64,000 bases of DNA from Colletotrichum lupini. Its lineage: Eukaryota; Ascomycota; Sordariomycetes; Glomerellales; Glomerellaceae. Shown here piece by piece: positions 10,882 to 21,064 of this stretch. How positions within the stretch are numbered: the stretch's first letter is position 1; every line of letters starts with the position of its first letter. The stretch lies in the NCBI RefSeq assembly GCF_023278565.1, contig NC_064679.1, forward strand, positions 992,001-1,056,000, read 5' to 3'. The notes below the pieces were generated by a model. The model did no database searches and was not told where the DNA came from. It saw only the letters and a list, made by a program, of their open reading frames with translations. The position numbers and the translations under genes were made by a program.

Positions 10882-12538
10882 TCAAACTTCGTTCATTAAA
10901 AACCTGGCCTGACTGATACCAGATACGTCTGCAATGTAACGGAGGCGGCCCCTCAAATACCGTCTCTGTCTTGGCGTGGCGTAGTCGCTCTTCAAGGCCA
11001 TAGCGAGCGGCCACATGACAATGAGACCGGCCTCGCCCTTGAGCGGATCGTCTGGCTTTGTCGTGCCGCAGGGGAACTGGGAAACAATGACGCCGTACCC
11101 GTTCCAACTGCAAAAATACGGGACTGCTGATACAATGTTCGCTACCCGGGCGCTCGCGGACTGAACCAGATCGCCGTACTCGTCGTAGTCGCTCAAGCCT
11201 TCTCTACCAGCCGATGCTAACCATGAGCTGGCGCGGATCATCGTCGTAATGAGGTTGAGGTGAGAACACCATGTGACCAAATGCAACACAGCCATGGGTA
11301 AGTTGAAAAACTTGTACACTTGGCCGTCAAACGTGGGTTCGGTGTCGAGTTCTTCGTCGGTTCGGTCAAAGACCCATTCGGCGACCTCGACTTTCCACTG
11401 CGGATTCGGATTCTCGCTGAGCTTTCTGAACTCGTCTTCGAGTTTCCGGCATTTTTCGAGTAGCTCGAGCATCTTATCCACAGTCTCATCTGTAGGGTTT
11501 CTCGCCAGGGCGATAATGCGATCCACGCCCTGCTGGAGTTGGTTGCAGAGGAGATTGATGTCGACGGTGGCGCGATTCGAACGCTGAACCGCCTCATTGT
11601 ACAGTAGCCATGAGTAGCCGGACATTTCCGACTCTTTGAATAGGTTCTGGACGGATATGCATTGGTTGCGTGTCATGGCGAACATTTCCCGACCCTCATC
11701 CGTCTCTAGGCACTTCTGGCCACGTACTTGAACAATCTTGGCGGCACCTTTGAGATGGCTGATATATTCCTTCATTGAGTCCTTTGACATTAATGTCTGT
11801 AATATATCAGCATAGAGTAGAGCCAAAACAATAATGATAGCTTACCTCGTAGAAAGCCAGCATCAGAACGGCCCCTAGGGTTTGATCGCTGTCGATCTCC
11901 TTGGGATCGGCAATCGCTTGGCCAACTGCTCGTAAAGCGGCCACATGGTGCTCTTGCGCACGAAGGAGGGCAGGGCCTCTTGCTCCTTTAGACTGTCGCA
12001 TCGCCAGGGCGGCCATAGAGGTTGCCTTGAAGGCAGCTGAAAGGCAGACTGAGATCTGACCACGGCCGAGGAAACACGGCAAAAAGGCATAATAGCCCCG
12101 AGCTGTTGGTGTCAAAGGTACGTTGACGAATTCGGAGAGAAAGAGACACGAGGCTTGCTCGTCGAGCGGATTTGTCAATCCTCCTGGAACGTTTTTGAAG
12201 CATTCGATGAGGTCACCCTCTTCATGTCCGATTTTGAATGGGGATGAGTTTCTTCTTGGCGGGCTTAATGACGATGTTTTGTCGCAACAATATCCGGGCG
12301 ACCCGATCTTAATTTTTGTCGATGAGTCGGCGGAAGACATATTGCTATCGGTGCTATTTGTTCTCATCTTCTTGAATTTGTCGGCGGACTTTGACGAATC
12401 GCGAACAACGGGGCCGTAGCCTGGGCAGTGTCTCTTCGACTTCGTGCATCTCATGCAGAAGGGCTTCGCCTCATCGCACTTGACCTTTCTTATCCTACAC
12501 AACTTGCATCCGCCCGAGGGCTTCCCCGTGTAAACCAT
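10882..12538 (-). CDS. Zn2Cys6 fungal transcription factor
   Basis: Nuclear regulator of 535 residues in two exons, 11846-12538 and 10882-11796. The 49-base intron has a GTAAGC donor and TTACAG acceptor and joins in phase 0. The ATG at 12536-12538 is chosen because it places the binuclear cluster at the N-terminus; the frame is open for 18 codons more upstream. The cluster is CKLCRIRKVKCDEAKPFCMRC plus a final HC, matching Cys-X2-Cys-X6-Cys-X6-Cys-X2-Cys-X6-Cys. A serine-rich linker follows (residues 45-100). The C-terminal 400 residues are helical, with the layout of the fungal-specific PF11951-like domain (FLSEFVNVPL, YYAFLPCFL, AALAMRQSKGA). Target genes cannot be read from sequence. It is tail to tail with the 213-residue protein gene, so no clear cluster partner is visible. 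Confidence 0.85.
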
Positions 12539-14475
12539 GTTGATGAGATTTCGTGTATTTCGGTAGTATGGATGAATGGAAAAGAAACCCAAGAACGATC
12601 CAATCTTAAAAAGGAAGGCGGGAGATGGGCTGAAGAAGGGAAGGGAATCGGGGGGCAGACCCTGCGGCTGACTCGAGCAAGCTTTCGAGCTTGTCGCCTC
12701 CAGGGTTTTAAACCAGAGAGCCGGGAGATCAGTATCCTTGGCCCCCCCCCCCCTCCGACACGGACCAAGAGCAGAATGGAGTGTTCCTCAGGTCATGTGA
12801 TGAGATTGAGCTGCTTGTGGTCATGATTTCCGCTCGAATTGCTATCACAAACCCTGGCGAGGCCCCTTTGGTAACGGGTCGTGTCCTTCCCGCCCGCTTC
12901 AGCACGAGTGTCCGAGGACGGCATGCGCATGATATGATGTCGGTGCGCTCAGTTAGTCTGCAAGCCAAGATCACAGATCCCATCGTGTTTTGCATCTAGG
13001 CTATTTACAGCTTGACATATCCGCGGAACATTCGTTTAGATCTGATGCCCTAAATTTGGGAATCAAGCCCCTCGCTTATGGTTCACTCGACTGGGCGTGC
13101 AGGTGTGGAGGGCACCCAGGCACAGGAAGATTCTAAACGATGATGCAGCTTAGGGCTTCGGATCATCACCAATTGCTGCAGGTAATGATGAAGCCGTGCA
13201 CGCTGTCAACGTGTGACAGGAACCAAATGCGGCATCGTAACGCATGTGTTCTTTGACCTTTCCACGGTCTCGGTCTCGCACGGAGAAAGAGGGCGTTTCA
13301 AAGACACTGAGGGTGAACCTCCTCAGCTCTCTTTTTCGGGGTTAACATATCGGCCGAGCGACCCTGAAGTTGTTTCGTTTCACTAGGTCTCTGACGGATC
13401 CGAAAACCACTACGCTTCACACGATCTGAGCTCTAAGGCGATCTGCTCCAGCTCTTTGCTTCGTCCAGTTTCTTCGAAGAGACGAACGTTGAGTCACACG
13501 GGGCAGCTACAAGACTTGATGGCTGCAGAATAAGGATGACGTTGGCCATGTTTGACTCGTTTAGAACAAGGGCTTTCCTATCTAGGTAGTGGAAGGGAGA
13601 AGCTTGTTTTGATCTGGCCCGGATGTACTCCACAACCCGGCCGATCATGCCGTCCGATCAGGAGTTGAAGAAACACTAGGAGAGAAAGCTTCGATATCAA
13701 AGGAGCTTAGTACAGTGATCATCACGTATGAATGGCAAACGCGATCAGACTTAGCCTGTGCAATATGCACAAGGAACCCCCACATTCCGGGTTTGAAAAT
13801 GGTCAAGGGCCAGCTGTTGCAACATCGAGTTGTTGAATAGAGGGCGTTGGTACGCGGTTCAAGAACACCGATGTGGCAAAGGTAGTGGTGCAACTTTATG
13901 GTGAGCAAGCAGCAGTCAAACCAGCGTTCTGGTATGGTGTTCTGGACTCGCATGTGGTTTTCCTCAAGATCAAATCGGTACGTTTCTGTCACAAAGTAGA
14001 CTCGCTGCGGAAATCGATTTGTAAACAAGTGTTTAGCATTTTGACATTATCAAAAAGAGGGCTAGAACTGTGACCTGTTCAGTGATTACAGTTGGCAGAC
14101 GGCCCATTCCGGCTGTCCTCTGTTGTTATGTAACGAACGTGAGTATTGAGTCGCAGAATGCCCAGCAATAGCCCAGACAGCAAAAAGGGAGAGGGCATGT
14201 TATTGTCGATTTCCTTCCGTAAGATCGCAGGTCGCAATGATCGTACTCGGTCGCTCCGTTTCGATTCGCTGCCTTAATAGAGGATTCAATAATGAGTTTA
14301 AGAGAGTTGTCTAACGAGGGTCGGAAAGAGTTTCTCGGATCTGTCCTGTGTTTTAATTCCAATGCGTACAACCTGACACATTGTCAGTCAACGGCACATG
14401 ATACCTCTGTAGGTTTGTGTTTGAAGAGTTGACAATTATACGTACGCACTTCTTGGACGGAACGGATAGAATTCA
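12539..14475. other. Promoter of the Zn2Cys6 gene, then a gene-poor tract
   Basis: 12539 to about 13000 is the regulator's promoter and includes a run of 12 C near 12742. A minus-strand frame of 127 codons (13645-14028) has some coding character (RVYFVTETYRFDLEENHMRV) but no domain, signal peptide or clear intron, and may be a relic. Confidence 0.35.
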
Positions 14476-14786
14476 TTAAATCTCCGCGACTTTCAGACAG
14501 AGAATTATCACTGGGCTCAGTTGATTTTCTGGCTTGGGCCGGAAAGTGGGACTCTCCCCTTTCGACGTGCAACCCACTCCGGCATACTCGAGCCTTCCGA
14601 CGAAGACTCCATGGAGTTCTTCATCTGGCCAACGGTGAGTCTATGAATTCGAACAGTTTGACTCAGCGACAGCCGTTACTTACTTCGAAGTCATGAAGAA
14701 GTCCGTCATTCTCAGTGACCATGGCACGAGGCACCGCCTGCACCACAACACCCGCGAGCAAAAACAAAGCAATCTTGACCCGCATT
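14476..14786 (-). pseudogene. Candidate relic of a small secreted protein gene
   Basis: The ATG at 14784-14786 starts MRVKIALF. The downstream hydrophobic core and cleavage-like site (LLAGVVVQAVPRA) lie in another frame; a run of six T separates them. A good intron follows, with a GTAAGT donor at 14683 and a CATAG acceptor near 14640. It keeps phase 0 into an exon with HGVFVGRLEYAGVGC and a TAA at 14476-14478. One base too many in the T run would explain the break. With that break the product would be about 87 residues. Either a frameshifted secreted-protein gene, an assembly error, or chance. The competing frames in the last exon also look coding, so the model is weak. Confidence 0.3.
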
Positions 14787-16727
14787 CAGAAGAGCTGTAT
14801 TCATTGGCAGGGTGATGCTTCTAGAACGTAATTGTCTTTCAGAGATAAGTACTAGGTCGCCAACCATTTTATCCTCCCACTGGGGCGGTCACGGTAGTGC
14901 TGGAATATATGGATCATTGAGCAGTATTGCGATACGGTTGATCAAATGTTGCAAACTTTTGGTATTGAATATTGGGAATCCCGAGGGTTCATTTTCTGCG
15001 GGTCACATTGGATGTTTGAATTACTTGGAACTGATAAGCTCAAGATCTCCGTGCAGAGAATCGTGCATGGCGTAAGAGATCCTCTGGCTGGTCCAATCGT
15101 GAAGTGGTCATCCGCGGAGTAAGTCGATCCTGCCATGAAACCAAAGTTTACAGGCTAGGAATGCTCAACATGCTCCTGAGATCTTGTATCGTTGACGGCG
15201 TCAGACTTCGTCAAGAATGGTCATCCTAGGCCATAGTTATAAGGATAGGTGATATAAAACCGAGGAGGACCCTGATAATGTCTGTCGGTCTCTTGGATGG
15301 TACAGCGTCCGGCGAGGATGACTGATCACAAGTCTGATATTATGGGCCGCTCATCAAATTTCAGCGGCCGCGTAAGACAAATCTCAGTTCGTGTCTGCAA
15401 CTATCTACGATCAGTCGCGTTTGGATATGTCGCATCATTCGCAAACGAAGACATGTGCCTCGACCGTCGTATCGTCGTTCAATGATTGAAGCATGCTCAT
15501 ATGGCCAAGAGGAAGCATGTCGGATAACGTGAGCGGAGAATGAGATCTAAGTTGGGGCTTGCAGTATTTGCTGCCCAACAACCCATATACACCAAACGCG
15601 AGATTGGATTAGGATTTTCGGTTCGTCAGCCGCGTGAAACTTTGCATTGGAAAGTTGCGGTCCTCCGGAGGGGTCGTTGCTCGTCAGCTTCGGTGGCAAG
15701 GTTTGAGACCCGGCAAGACCCCCCACAGCGTATCCGCGTTATGTGGTCAACTCAAGGTTCCATTGTGTCTGATCATGTTTTGACCCCACCCAGTAGATCG
15801 GGCATTCCAACGCTTTTATTGGAGAGAATTTCCCGAATTATCCCAGCTATCATCTACATAGGAAGACTACGCGGGTCTTGGGCGGGTGTGATATCGGGTG
15901 GAGTAGTGGGGTTGTTCCAACTTTAATGAGATGGATGGCGCAGGGATCCAGTGACTGACCTGAAGCTCTGGGATTTCCCTTCTCCCGTCGGCTGAAATTT
16001 CACTGACTATTTCTTTAGCTGTAATTCTGCTATCTTATGGTGGTTTGTGAACAGCATACCCTTCATGGTGCCCTAGGCCGTACTGAAGCAGGCTTCCTAA
16101 TATTAGACTTCCACCTTTTTGGGGCTGGAAAAGGCAAGATCTTCATACAAGTGTAATCAAGTGAGGCAAAGCGCTTTGGACAAGAGTCTCAGCCAAGCCT
16201 AGATCGATTTAAAAGGCGTGATTGTTCGAATGTGACAGTTTCCTGCTGTCTTGTGCAGTGTTGCTGTCGGCACGGGCACAAAGCTATCAAAAGAACAGCC
16301 GACTATTACCAAGACAGCATCTTCAAGCGATCCTTTCACGAGTCTAATCATCTTTTGTATGTTCAGTCAGCCCTATACTTTAATCGACCGCATAATCTGC
16401 CCACTGATAGTTCAGGGACGATGAACCGATTTGTTGGCTCGTATGACAGCTTCAAACCGAGAAGGATTTCATCTCATCGACATCAGACCAAAGCTCTTAC
16501 AGAACCCACACGCCGTTGTCATCATTGCTACTGCGCCTAAACTCAGGGCTTGCTTCAGTGCTACTGTCGTACTAGAAACCGGATCCCAGTATAGCAATCA
16601 TCCCCTTCACTCTTCAAAGGACTGGGGGACACCTTACGGATCTCAATTCTCAACCTAACATCAAAGATGGTTGGATCCGCTTGAGCAATGGGCTTTTCCT
16701 GAATGCCCGATATGTAGCAATCTCAAT
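14787..16727. other. Gene-poor tract with no supportable gene
   Basis: Frames up to 128 codons (15540-15926) lack domains and splice support. Given the pseudogene on its right, decayed coding sequence is possible but I cannot identify any. Confidence 0.35.
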
Positions 16728-17520
16728 ATGCTGAGATACTTTTTTTTCCAGAAGAGTAGTTCTTTTGGGTACCCTGGTCCCTACTATCGTCATCCTTTGG
16801 CCGCATTTGTCTTGGGTGTTACTCTTCCAACCGAAGGAGAAGACATACTCAATTCGAATCTTAAGCTATGACCCGCTGATTGTATATGTTGTTGAGTTTG
16901 TGTCATGGGTGGAAAGAGCCTATTTACGACGTCTTGGGTACGTTAATATCACCGTCAAGTCTCTGTGGCTAACAAGCTCCTTACAGGAAGCCGTTATTTG
17001 AGAGATCGACAGTGTACAACAATGGCGCTCAAGAGATAGATATGGATCGAACGAGCAGCACCGCATATCTTGCTGACGAAGGCCGCATTGGCCAGCGACA
17101 CATTAGACGAGCCTCCGAGATTCAGGGCTACGCAAATGAGAGCCTTCACAAATCGCTACAACTTTCGCGATATGGCCCCGGCCAGCTCTTCAGTCCCCAC
17201 GTAGACCCTCCTGAGGACAGTGCCAATGAGACCTCTAACACCGACTGACAACCATTTTCGCAATCGTCGAAGCCACATGCGATAGGTGCGGGACCCAGTT
17301 CCCGAATATTCTCCTCAACTGGACATTAGAAGATCCAAGCTGGTGCAAATTTGTGGAATGTCGCGACGTCGTGGCCCTCTCAGTCAAGGCTGTCCCCGGT
17401 AATGCATTATTCTGGTAGAGCTGGACGAACTCAGGGAGACTCGACCCGAGAACACTCTACGCTGGGTTAGCTCCTGAAAATGATATCAAGACTGGTCTTA
17501 ACATATGAACTGATGGCTAG
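16728..17520 (+). pseudogene. Prolyl 4-hydroxylase-like 2-oxoglutarate/Fe(II) oxygenase pseudogene
   Basis: Exon 1 (16728-16937) begins MLRYFF. After a run of eight T the frame shifts by one into a membrane anchor (LLGTLVPTIVILWPH) and the family's SYDPLIVYVVEFVSWVERAY. The 49-base intron (16938-16986) has a GCTAAC branch site and splices cleanly to KPLFERSTVYNNG. RTSSTAYLADEG and LQLSRYGPGQLFSPHVDPPE follow, with the iron-binding His-X-Asp (HVD). Near 17237-17241 an AC repeat shifts the frame again, then TIFAIVEATCDRCGTQFPNI continues the family. Later damage is a TAG at 17416-17418, a Tyr codon (17458-17460) where the distal iron-binding His is expected before AGL, and a TGA at 17506-17508 after KTGLNI, where Trp is usual. 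Functional relatives hydroxylate prolines or related substrates at the ER membrane. Two frame breaks, two stops and a lost ligand make this non-functional. Confidence 0.85.
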
Positions 17521-17718
17521 ATTAAGGTAGTTGATTTATGTTACGTCACTTTTGTAATTGGTATATCGACGAGGCATTCGAAAACTTTGCACTGAACACG
17601 ACACGCATCAAGTGAAGGTCGACATGGTTGCAATTGTGATTATATGTACAGAATTACATGACATTATTACAAAGCACTTCGTATCCAAGAGTCCGTACCC
17701 TCTTGAGCTCCAACTGCC

Positions 17719-18747
17719 TTAAGTGCATTGCGAGTAGTACTGGTTCAAGACTGTGCATGTCGAGCCAGAAGCACAAACAGTCCCACCTGTCCATCCTTGT
17801 CCTCCACATTGACCATATTTAGGAACGGTTCCACTACCGCCACTCGCGGCTGTGGTCGTCGTCGTTCCAGCTCCGGTGCTGGTCACACCCGCCGCAGTGG
17901 TAGTCGTCCTTAAGTTAGTCGGACTGCTGCCACCACTTCCTCCGGCCGGTGTTGCGCTCGACGTCGCGGTGATGCGGGCAGTGCTCTGGGCAACGGTCGA
18001 GGCAAGTCCCGAGACCAGGGTAGGGCCGGGAACAGGGTAGACTAGAGGGCTCGTGTAGAGGTTGAAAAGAATGCCCGGGTCGTCAGATTTGTACAGCGCC
18101 GTGCCCTTGACGCCGGCCGGGGCAAGGGAACCTCCTCCAGTGACCTGCAGGTTGAAGCACTGCGGGTACGCCTGCGCGCCATTGACATTGCCGCCAGAGT
18201 GGAGAGCAATGATCTCGTGACGTAGCACGTAGTTGCCTGGGGCCAGAGTCGAGGGGATCTGGACGGTCCATGTGAAGTTGTTGGCCATGAGGACATCGTC
18301 GGCCCACTTGCCGTTGGTCAGAGACATGTCAATCAGACCACCAGCATCAATCTTGAAGAAGTTGAGGGTGGTCTTGTCGACAGACTCGCAGTCGCCGGTA
18401 CACTTGGCGAGATAGTCAATCACCGGGCCCTTGTGTGACTCTGGCCATGTGTTCCAGATGAGCTGTATGTTGGTGCCTGCGGCGACAGTGGCGTGTCCAC
18501 CGGCCGGGCTTCCGTTCTTATGGCAGATAATGTCGCCAGTGCCGAAGTTGACTGGTTCAACGAAGCCATTATCAGGGGCATCGATCTTCCAGCCCACGAC
18601 AGGACTCGTTGGAGGCGAGTACGTGAACGCAGGAGAATCCCAGCCGCGATAAGCGACGCCATTGGCGACAAGCCAGTCGACGTGGCCGTGGGCCGCGACG
18701 GTGGCCGCCAAGGCGAGTAGAATGAAGGGAGGAAGAAGATTGCCCAT
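17719..18747 (-). CDS. AA9 lytic polysaccharide monooxygenase with C-terminal CBM1
   Basis: A single-exon secreted protein of 342 residues. A signal peptide of 19 residues ends in VAA, leaving His20 as the new N-terminus (HGHVDW), the first ligand of the copper histidine brace. The second is His85 (GGHATVAAG). The near-axial tyrosine and the QCFNLQV strand follow in [13 protein letters not shown] Ser/Thr/Gly-rich linker (about residues 245-305) leads to a cellulose-binding CBM1, starting [12 protein letters not shown] and ending NQYYSQC, with its aromatic and cysteine pattern complete. AA9 enzymes cleave cellulose or xyloglucan oxidatively and are normally induced on plant biomass. A TATA-like box lies about 105 bases upstream. 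Nothing is missing; full function is expected. Confidence 0.95.
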   Translation of the reverse strand: MGNLLPPFILLALAATVAAHGHVDWLVANGVAYRGWDSPAFTYSPPTSPVVGWKIDAPDNGFVEPVNFGTGDIICHKNGSPAGGHATVAAGTNIQLIWNTWPESHKGPVIDYLAKCTGDCESVDKTTLNFFKIDAGGLIDMSLTNGKWADDVLMANNFTWTVQIPSTLAPGNYVLRHEIIALHSGGNVNGAQAYPQCFNLQVTGGGSLAPAGVKGTALYKSDDPGILFNLYTSPLVYPVPGPTLVSGLASTVAQSTARITATSSATPAGGSGGSSPTNLRTTTTAAGVTSTGAGTTTTTAASGGSGTVPKYGQCGGQGWTGGTVCASGSTCTVLNQYYSQCT

Positions 18748-18848
18748 GGTTTCGACGGCTCTGTAATTTGCCTGCCTTTCCGAGAATCTGGTTGATGAGC
18801 GCTGCCTAGTTCAGGCAGAATGCATTCTAGACAGACGAGGAGCGTGGC

Positions 18849-18857
18849 ATATATAGT
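18849..18857 (-). promoter_or_regulatory. TATA-like box of the AA9 gene
   Basis: CTATATATG on the minus strand, about 105 bases upstream of the AA9 start codon. Confidence 0.45.
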
Positions 18858-19945
18858 GCTGCATTGGTAGTACCAGACGGCGCGTTGACAGCGTCGGAAT
18901 CACGGCATTCGATATTAATTAATTCACACGCGAGCCAAGGTCTCTAGTCTATGGTGAAGCCTAGAGTCAGGCATCGTGCCATCGCGAGGTAGTCACGCTG
19001 ACACGTTGGCGTAGCATACCAGATACAACTCCCGAGTCAAGAACAAGACAAACCACCCCAGAGAAGTTGATTTTTCTCCATTTCTCGTTGGTCTCCCGTA
19101 TCCCTCCTTGCTTGACAACGCGGCAGGCACCTGTCACGAGCACACCCAGAGGAGACGCCATGATGGAATGCATTCATCCGTAATGCCTGAATTGGACGTT
19201 TTGTATAGTGCTACCTACCACAGGAAGACTTGATTGGGAGCTGACAAAGTAGTTGGGTGGACATTCCGGAGGGAGGCTATGTGTGGCCCTGAAACGTCGG
19301 TAGCGAAGAGGCGCCATTGGAAAAGAAAACTGCAGAATTAGGAAATCTCGGTCGGCTGCCACCGAGAAAATGTGACGACGCGCAGAAGGCCGGGGTTGCA
19401 TCGGAGCACCGGAGTTGATGCTATATGATGATTGATGGTTAAGGAAGGGAGGACCAACTTCATTTGGAGAAAATTTGGTCGGGATGTCAATCCTGCACTC
19501 CCTCCCCTAAGTTTGATCCTTCTTAGTAAAGTGGTAGAATCTCGAGGAAGAATTTCGGGGGCGGCTTGCATACGTCTGGATTTTGAAGATTTAAGAAACG
19601 CAGTTCATCCGCTGACGCTCCAAGAAGATAAAAGGCGAGATCGATGTCGCTTCTAAATCATGACTCTCACAGACAGGGAGATGCAGTCGATACTGTACTG
19701 CTATCATCACGTCTCTAGTGCTTTCGTTGCATTTCTTGTCATGTTTCGACTCCGATAGCCCTTGTTCTATCGAACAATAGAGACCAAGGTTTACACGATT
19801 TGCTAGCGGTGTCAAGCTTCCCTGTTCATGAGCCTACAAATAAAAAGGAAGCCACCGGCGGCGTCAGTTGGACCTAGACAGAGTTGGGGTAACCATCAAG
19901 GTTGGGTTCAGTAGTACTAGCAGGAGGAAACGTTAAGCGACACTG

Positions 19946-20003
19946 TTATACAGCATATGAACAAAAGTAAGGAGTGCCCCGCCCCTTATACAGCATATGA
20001 ACA
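19946..20003 (+). repeat. 18-base direct repeat pair
   Basis: TTATACAGCATATGAACA occurs at 19946-19963 and again, identical, at 19986-20003. The period is 40 bases. It may be a small duplication scar. Confidence 0.7.
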
Positions 20004-21026
20004 TTCGACACAAAGATCTACATGGATTGTCTGCTCGATACTGAGGCATTCAGTCGCTACCTAGACTACAGGATGTGATTATCACTCTGAAAATGTGTTG
20101 GAGCCTAGCCTTTGCCTCACAGCCAAGCTGCCCTCTTAGGTATCTGTCTATGTAAAATTATGAAGTGCCAGAAACGAACCAAAACTATGTGCAAAGTCTC
20201 GAAGCTCGAACGTGTCACCTACTCAAATAGTGAGACCCATAACGAGCATCGTCTCCGCGATCTAGCATATCTAGGATTTTCGGCGAGGGCTTATCTTCGA
20301 AATAAGAAGCTGCTTCAAGTTTTGAGCACTCGTGATGAGAATCACTGATTCATTCTCACAAACACTTCCCGACGTCAGTCGTTGACCCTAATGGGCCTGT
20401 AATTTCATTGAGACCCGTTCGTTTGGTCTGCCAGATCTGATATTGGGCATGCTGGTGGGTTTCCTTGCCATAAACGAGGCGACCAAATGGTGTAAAAGTT
20501 CTATGATAATCAAGCGATATGGAGTGAGAGTTTCGTGTTATCGTGCTTCCAGTGCTCAAATGCATATTCCAGCGAGTATGTCGATGCAATTCTCATGGCA
20601 CAAGGGGATTTTGGTCAATTTCGTAATTAGACACTGGATCGCATGTCAAGGTCTGAGGCAGATTGAAATGGACCACACCAACTATGCCAGAAGCGGCACG
20701 GTGTGAACTAAGCGTACCTAGGGATTTTAGTCTCAAGGCGTTGAACTGACTGGTCCTTCAGGACTGGGAGTGAACGCATGACAGATAGTTGGTTGAAGTG
20801 AAAATCGACCGCGGCAAAACTGAAGAAATGACTTCAATGAACGCACGGGCCGTAGCTACACATTTTGTAAAGTCGTGCAAATCACCTTTGGGACTAAATG
20901 TGACAAGGAACATGAAGCTCAGAAGTGTCCAAGATCTGAAGATATCTGCGATTTGAAGTTCGCCTTCTCATCCCGAGTTACGGAGTATACTACGGAGCTT
21001 AATCAAAGTATGTCGACCGCATTGCG

Positions 21027-21031
21027 CTTAC
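21027..21031 (+). repeat. Left copy of 5-base target-site duplication (CTTAC)
   Basis: CTTAC directly outside the left inverted repeat. The identical pentamer at 25957-25961 sits directly outside the right one. A TA dinucleotide duplication one step inward is the alternative reading. Confidence 0.55.
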
Positions 21032-21064
21032 TACGGCAGACTGCAAGAGGCACTCCGCCAAAAC
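21032..21064 (+). repeat. Left terminal inverted repeat
   Basis: Begins TACGGCAGACTGCAAGAGGC. It matches the reverse complement of 25924-25956 at 32 of 33 bases. The one difference (C in the left arm complement, T in the right) is a CpA-to-TpA change. Confidence 0.9.

Larger units (their letters stand above)
18748..21026. other. AA9 promoter and gene-free flank of the large element
   Basis: No frame above 87 codons and none with a domain. The only structure seen is a short 18-base direct repeat near 19950-20003. Confidence 0.45.
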
